Assembly: GCF_900110655.1 (NCBI RefSeq) | Contig: NZ_FOEQ01000011.1 | Location: 62,001-126,000 of the forward strand | Direction of reading: 5' to 3' | Length of the DNA stretch: 64,000 nucleotides | Origin: Pseudomonas soli | GTDB taxonomy: Bacteria; Pseudomonadota; Gammaproteobacteria; Pseudomonadales; Pseudomonadaceae | Part shown: positions 60,259-64,000 of the stretch, one piece after another | How the letters are laid out: every line of letters begins with the position of its first letter | How positions within the stretch are numbered: the stretch's first letter is position 1 | Notes under the pieces: generated by a model | Database searches by the model: none | Told to the model about the DNA's origin: nothing | Seen by the model: the letters and a program-made list of their open reading frames with translations, nothing else | Made by a program: the position numbers and the translations under genes

Positions 60259-62234
60259 ACCGCAAGCTTCGCCCTGCATACCTGGGCTTGCTGCTGGGCA
60301 CCGCGCTGATCGGCCTCGGCGTGGCCTACGAAAAGCTCTGGTGCGACCCCCGCGAACTGCTGCAGGAAGCCGCCGATCCCCAGGCCCTGCACACCCTCAG
60401 CCGCGACGGCGTCACCGTGGAGTTCGAGGCGCGGCCCCTGGCCGGCGGCGAACTGCGCGAGGGCGACTTTGCCAATATCCGTTTCAAGGTCAGCGACCAG
60501 AGCAGTGGCCAGCCGCTGTCGGGCATGGCCCCCGGCGCCTGGCTCGACCCTGCGCAGTCGGCACCGGTCGGTGACCGCGACAGCAGCTGCAAGGCGCGCG
60601 TGGCACTGTTTCTCAAGAGCAGCATCGGCGCTCGCCCTTTGCTCGACCTGAACAGCTACTTCCTGCTGGTGCTGAACAAGGATGCCAGCCTGACGGTGAT
60701 CGACCCGACCGTGTCGGTGGGTGGGGTCACCAGCACGCTGGCGCGCATCGACCTTCCGGGGCGCCCCATGGACTGGGTGGCCAGCGGCGATGACAAGCAG
60801 GTGTTCGTGTCCATGCCCGAGCGTAACCAGGTGGCCTTGATCGACACCGAGACATTTACCCGCGTGGCCACCCTCGAGGCCGGCGAGCAGCCGCTGCGGG
60901 TGGCGCTGCAACCGGACCAGCGCCTGCTGTGGGTGGGCAACAACAGCCATGACCCGGCCAAGGGCGGGGTGACGGTGATCGATGTGCCCAGCCGCACCAC
61001 GCTCAAGTCGTTCGCCACCGGCTCCGGCCACCACGAGATCGCCTTCAGCGCCGACTCGCGCTTTGTCTTCGTCAGCAACCGCGATGGCGGCACCCTGAGC
61101 GTCATCGACACCGCGCAGATGCGCCTGGTGAATACCCTCGAGGTCGGTCCGCACCCGTTGTCGGTGGCCTATTCGCCGCTGTCGCAGGCGGTGTACGTGG
61201 TCGATGGCCAGGAGGGCACGGTGCGGGTGATCGACGCCCGCAGCCACACCCTGCGCCACATGGTCAAGGCCGAACAGGGCCTGGGGCCGATGCGCTTCAG
61301 CCAGGATGGTCGTTACGGCGTGGTGCTCAACACCCTGGAGAACCAGGCGCTGGTGATCGATGCCAGTACCGACCAGCTGCTCCATCGCATCCCGGTGGCA
61401 GCCGAGCCGTACCAACTGACCTTCACCAAGGCCTACGCCTATGTGCGTGGGCTGGCTTCGCCGAAGGTGAGCATGATCAACCTGGCGAGCCTCGGGCAGG
61501 GGCGCGAGCCGATTGTCCAGGGCTTCGAGGCTGGCCCGGCGGCGCCGCGCCAGGCCGGCGACCTGCCGTTGGCCCAGGGGGTGAGCATTTCCCGCGACGA
61601 CAATGCGGTGTTCGTGGTCAACCCGGTGGACAACACTACCTACTTCTATGCCGAGGGCATGAACGCGCCGATGTCGGGCTATAACAACCGCGGCCACCAG
61701 GCCCGCGCCGCGCTGGTCATCGACCGCAGTCTGCGCGAGCTGGCGCCCGGCGTGTACGGCTCGACGGTGAAGCTGCCGGCCTCCGGCACCTTCGATGTGG
61801 CGTTCCTGCTCAACCAGCCGCAGATCATCCACTGCTTCAGCACCGATGTCGCGGCGTTGCCGCAGTCGGGAAGGGCCAAGCGGGCCCACGCCGAGTTCAT
61901 CGGCACCGACCAGCCGCTGCTGCAGCACACCCCGTACCTGGCCAGGGTGCGTATTGTCGGCGAGGACGGCAAGCCGCGCCTGGGGCTTGGCGACCTGAGC
62001 CTGCGCTACTTCCTGGCGCCTTCGTCGCTGCCGCGCAACGTGGCGCTGGTCGAAGTGGGCGAGGGGCTCTACCAGGCGCCGCTGGAGCTTGCCGAGGCCG
62101 GCGCCTGGTACCTGCACGTGCAGTCGCCGAGCCTAGGGCGTGCTTTCACCGAAGAAAACTACACCAGCCTGCGCGTCCTGCCGGCCGCAGCAGAGCCCAC
62201 CGCTTCCCAAGGGGAACCCAGGAGTGTGCGATGA
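60255..62234 (+). CDS. Membrane-anchored YVTN beta-propeller protein
   Basis: 659 residues. N-terminal signal anchor (L-G-L-L-L-G-T-A-L-I-G-L-G-V-A-Y), a domain of about 110 residues, then at least six blades with V-D-T/V-I-D repeats (L-T-V-I-D-P, V-A-L-I-D-T, V-T-V-I-D-V, L-S-V-I-D-T, V-R-V-I-D-A, A-L-V-I-D-A) of the YncE/cytochrome-D1-like type, and a C-terminal beta domain. It is periplasmic and anchored. I prefer the ATG at 60255 (coupled to the leader ORF); ATG at 60243 is possible. It heads an operon with SCO copper chaperones and a cytochrome c, so a role in assembling or using a respiratory metalloprotein is likely. Confidence 0.75.
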   Translation: MNRKLRPAYLGLLLGTALIGLGVAYEKLWCDPRELLQEAADPQALHTLSRDGVTVEFEARPLAGGELREGDFANIRFKVSDQSSGQPLSGMAPGAWLDPAQSAPVGDRDSSCKARVALFLKSSIGARPLLDLNSYFLLVLNKDASLTVIDPTVSVGGVTSTLARIDLPGRPMDWVASGDDKQVFVSMPERNQVALIDTETFTRVATLEAGEQPLRVALQPDQRLLWVGNNSHDPAKGGVTVIDVPSRTTLKSFATGSGHHEIAFSADSRFVFVSNRDGGTLSVIDTAQMRLVNTLEVGPHPLSVAYSPLSQAVYVVDGQEGTVRVIDARSHTLRHMVKAEQGLGPMRFSQDGRYGVVLNTLENQALVIDASTDQLLHRIPVAAEPYQLTFTKAYAYVRGLASPKVSMINLASLGQGREPIVQGFEAGPAAPRQAGDLPLAQGVSISRDDNAVFVVNPVDNTTYFYAEGMNAPMSGYNNRGHQARAALVIDRSLRELAPGVYGSTVKLPASGTFDVAFLLNQPQIIHCFSTDVAALPQSGRAKRAHAEFIGTDQPLLQHTPYLARVRIVGEDGKPRLGLGDLSLRYFLAPSSLPRNVALVEVGEGLYQAPLELAEAGAWYLHVQSPSLGRAFTEENYTSLRVLPAAAEPTASQGEPRSVR

Positions 62235-62884
62235 ACCGTCTGCATGGTGGAAAACTGCTGGGCCTGAGCCTGCTGCTGGCCAGCAACCTGGCGCTGGCCC
62301 ACGCCGGCCACGATCACGGCGGCGCTCCCGAGCAACCGCCGGCCGCTCACCAGGAGAAAGCCAGCGTGCGCTTCGCCGATGTGGCGCTGCTCGACCAGGA
62401 TGGCATGCCGGTGCGCCTGGAAAAGGACTTGGTTGGCGATCATCTGGTGGTCATGGGTTTCATCTACACCAGTTGCACCACGGTGTGCCCGGTGGTGTCT
62501 TCGATCATGAGCAAGGTCCAGCAGCAACTGGGCGGGCGAGTGGGCGAAGAGATCCGCCTGGTGTCGATCAGCGTCGATCCACAGCGTGACGACTCCAGGC
62601 GCCTGGCCGGCTACGCCCGGGCATTCCAGCACGGGCCGGGGTGGAGCTGGGTGACCGGTTCGCCCTATGCCATCAGCGAAACGCTCAAGGGGCTCGGCAG
62701 CTTCAGCGCCAACCTCAGCGAACACCCGCCGTTGATCCTGGTGGGTGACGGGCGCAGCGGGCACTGGACGCGCTTCTACGGCTTCACCGACCCCAATGTG
62801 TTGATCGGCGAGGTCAACCGCCTGAGCGCGCGCCGGGTGCATGCCAAGAGCACGGCCATCGCCGGCCAGGAGGCACAGCCATGA
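62231..62884 (+). CDS. SCO1/SenC copper chaperone, copy 1
   Basis: 217 residues. Signal peptide, a histidine-rich N-terminus (H-A-G-H-D-H-G), then a thioredoxin fold with the copper-binding C-T-T-V-C (C82, C86) and distal histidine in S-E-H-P-P. It delivers copper to a cytochrome oxidase or similar cupro-enzyme. The start overlaps the propeller stop as ATGA, and the stop overlaps the next SCO gene as ATGA. Confidence 0.9.
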   Translation: MNRLHGGKLLGLSLLLASNLALAHAGHDHGGAPEQPPAAHQEKASVRFADVALLDQDGMPVRLEKDLVGDHLVVMGFIYTSCTTVCPVVSSIMSKVQQQLGGRVGEEIRLVSISVDPQRDDSRRLAGYARAFQHGPGWSWVTGSPYAISETLKGLGSFSANLSEHPPLILVGDGRSGHWTRFYGFTDPNVLIGEVNRLSARRVHAKSTAIAGQEAQP

Positions 62885-63537
62885 GCGCCCACACTTCCCG
62901 CCATGCCAGCATGCGCAGTCTCGACTGGCTGGTGCTCGGCGTCTGCCTGTGGATCCTCGCCTCGGTGGCGTTCGCCCACGAGGGCCATGCGCCGACGCCA
63001 CAACCGGCGCCGCAGCCCATGACCAGCGGCGGTGGCACCCGCGATGCGCAGACCTGGTTCACCGACACCGTGCTCAAGGACCAGGATGGCCGCGAGCTGC
63101 GTTTCTACAGCGATGTGCTCAAGAACAAGGTGGTGATGCTCAACGTGATCTTCACCCACTGCAACGATGCCTGCCCGCTGATCACTCGCAAATTGCGCGA
63201 GGTGCGCGAGGCCATGGGGCCGGCACTGGCGGCGCAAGTGACGTTCGTGTCGCTGAGCAGCGACCCTCTGAACGACACGCCAGAGGTGCTCAAGGCGTTT
63301 GCGCAGAAGCAGGGGGTGGATGGGCCGAACTGGCTGTTCCTGACCGGCGACAAGGCCAGTGTCGACCTGGTGCTGGGGCGGTTGGGCCAGTTCCTGCCCA
63401 GCCCCGAGCAGCACTCGACGCAGTTGATTGCCGGTGACGTGGCGGGCAAGCGCTGGAGCAAGATTCGCCCGGACGCGCCGCCTGCAGCGATCGCCCAGCG
63501 CATGCAACTGCTGGTACAGCCGTTGGCGGGGCGCTGA
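62881..63537 (+). CDS. SCO1/SenC copper chaperone, copy 2
   Basis: 218 residues. N-terminal anchor or signal (D-W-L-V-L-G-V-C-L-W-I-L-A-S-V-A-F-A), H-E-G-H, then SCO fold with C-N-D-A-C (C94, C98) and a histidine in Q-H-S-T-Q. Different spacing residues from copy 1 suggest the two hand copper, or reducing power, to different steps of one target. Overlaps copy 1 as ATGA; the cytochrome gene starts four bases after its stop. Confidence 0.9.
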   Translation: MSAHTSRHASMRSLDWLVLGVCLWILASVAFAHEGHAPTPQPAPQPMTSGGGTRDAQTWFTDTVLKDQDGRELRFYSDVLKNKVVMLNVIFTHCNDACPLITRKLREVREAMGPALAAQVTFVSLSSDPLNDTPEVLKAFAQKQGVDGPNWLFLTGDKASVDLVLGRLGQFLPSPEQHSTQLIAGDVAGKRWSKIRPDAPPAAIAQRMQLLVQPLAGR

Positions 63538-63541
63538 CATC

Positions 63542-64000
63542 ATGACCGCCGCTCTCAAGTTGGTCCTGCTCATGTTGTGTTGGTGCCTGAGCGGGGCGGT
63601 GCAACTTAGCGAACAGGAACTCGCCGGCAAACGCCTCTACCGCGAAGGCGTCTCCAGCAGCGACGCCCAGTTGCTGGCCCGGGTCGGCCCCGGCGACATG
63701 AGTGTCCCGGCCAGCGTGCTGCCCTGCGCCGGTTGCCATGGCAACGACGGGCGCGGCCGCAGCGAAGGCGGAGTGCGCCCGCCGAGCCTGGACTGGCAGC
63801 GCCTGGCCCTTGGCCCTGGCAACCGCGAGGCCAACAACCGGCGCTACCCGGCCTACACCGATGCCAGCCTGGCGCGGGTCATCCGCAGCGGCACCGACCC
63901 CGCCGGCAATCGCCTCGACCCGGCGATGCCACGCTTCGACCTGAGCCTGGCCGACCAACGCAATCTCACCGCCTACCTCAAGCGCCTGGGTGAGGACCGC
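63542..64000 (+). CDS. c-type cytochrome, 5' part
   Basis: The first 153 codons, open to the end of the window. Signal peptide (L-V-L-L-M-L-C-W-C-L-S-G-A), haem-binding C-A-G-C-H (C62, C65, H66) and an axial methionine candidate in D-P-A-M-P. The start follows the second SCO stop by four bases. More domains may lie beyond the edge. It is the likely electron-transfer partner of the system assembled by the SCO proteins. Confidence 0.8.
   Translation, partial: MTAALKLVLLMLCWCLSGAVQLSEQELAGKRLYREGVSSSDAQLLARVGPGDMSVPASVLPCAGCHGNDGRGRSEGGVRPPSLDWQRLALGPGNREANNRRYPAYTDASLARVIRSGTDPAGNRLDPAMPRFDLSLADQRNLTAYLKRLGEDR

Overview
The window reads as a chromosomal segment of a Pseudomonas of the P. putida group. 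It is GC-rich and densely coded, and carries several inverted pairs of the REP-type repeats typical of this group (GCCGGCAAGCCGGCTCCCACAGG-like and variants). Many families and gene orders are pseudomonad: the GntP/GnuK/GnuR gluconate block with matching operators, an Aot-like amino-acid ABC operon, the four-gene ligase/exonuclease/helicase/phosphoesterase repair operon, DUF3077, DUF1652 and DUF3156 proteins, and an NnrS protein. I see no rRNA, tRNA or CRISPR array. Apart from one tyrosine integrase and one short RHS-core gene, nothing looks mobile.

Layout. 1-4.2 kb: the end of an efflux outer-membrane channel, a stand-alone periplasmic binding protein, a small lipoprotein, a MucR-like MHYT-GGDEF-EAL protein and a DUF1652 protein. 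4.4-8.6 kb: an AruH-like aminotransferase, a DUF1345 membrane protein, an NnrS protein and a tyrosine recombinase. 8.6-11 kb: an isolated type II secretion gspG-gspF pair and a lytic transglycosylase. 11.2-15.9 kb: two paralogous sensor kinases and a sigma-54 response regulator, with a sigma-54-type control region between the kinases. 16-19.7 kb: a small exported protein and the gluconate symporter, kinase and repressor. 19.7-22.5 kb: an RHS-core fragment, a BASS transporter and a Dyp peroxidase.

22.5-36.6 kb is a catabolic island. A minus-strand operon (aldehyde dehydrogenase, MoaF-like protein, two SDRs, outer-membrane barrel) diverges from a two-component flavin monooxygenase with its reductase, an APC permease, a DUF3156 protein and a FeaR-like AraC regulator. 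These are followed by a cupin, an FAD amine oxidase and a thioester-reductase-like SDR. The content suggests uptake and oxidation of an aromatic amine or related aldehyde; the substrate is not evident from sequence.

36.9-42.9 kb: the exonuclease-ligase-helicase-PdeM repair operon, with stop and start codons overlapping or a few bases apart. 43-44.6 kb: hemerythrin, CinA-type amidase and two small stress-like proteins. 44.6-48.4 kb: a hydrolase, a MerR regulator, an acetoacetate-decarboxylase-like secreted protein and an Old Yellow Enzyme. The promoters of the last three enzymes' genes all have the 19-bp spacer typical of MerR control. 48.5-54.1 kb: ArfB, an RpiR regulator and an aotJQMOP-like transport operon. 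54.3-58.9 kb: quinone reductase/LysR and MFS/LysR divergent pairs and a P-loop kinase. 59-60.1 kb: a strongly structured untranslated leader followed by two small Pseudomonas-specific proteins. 60.2-64 kb: an operon of a beta-propeller protein, two SCO copper chaperones and a c-type cytochrome that runs off the end.

The items I would look at first are the sigma-54 control region with its GAFTDA-variant regulator, the structured leader near 59.3 kb, the MerR mini-regulon, the 128-bp imperfect palindrome near 49.9 kb, and the monooxygenase/MoaF/FeaR catabolic island.
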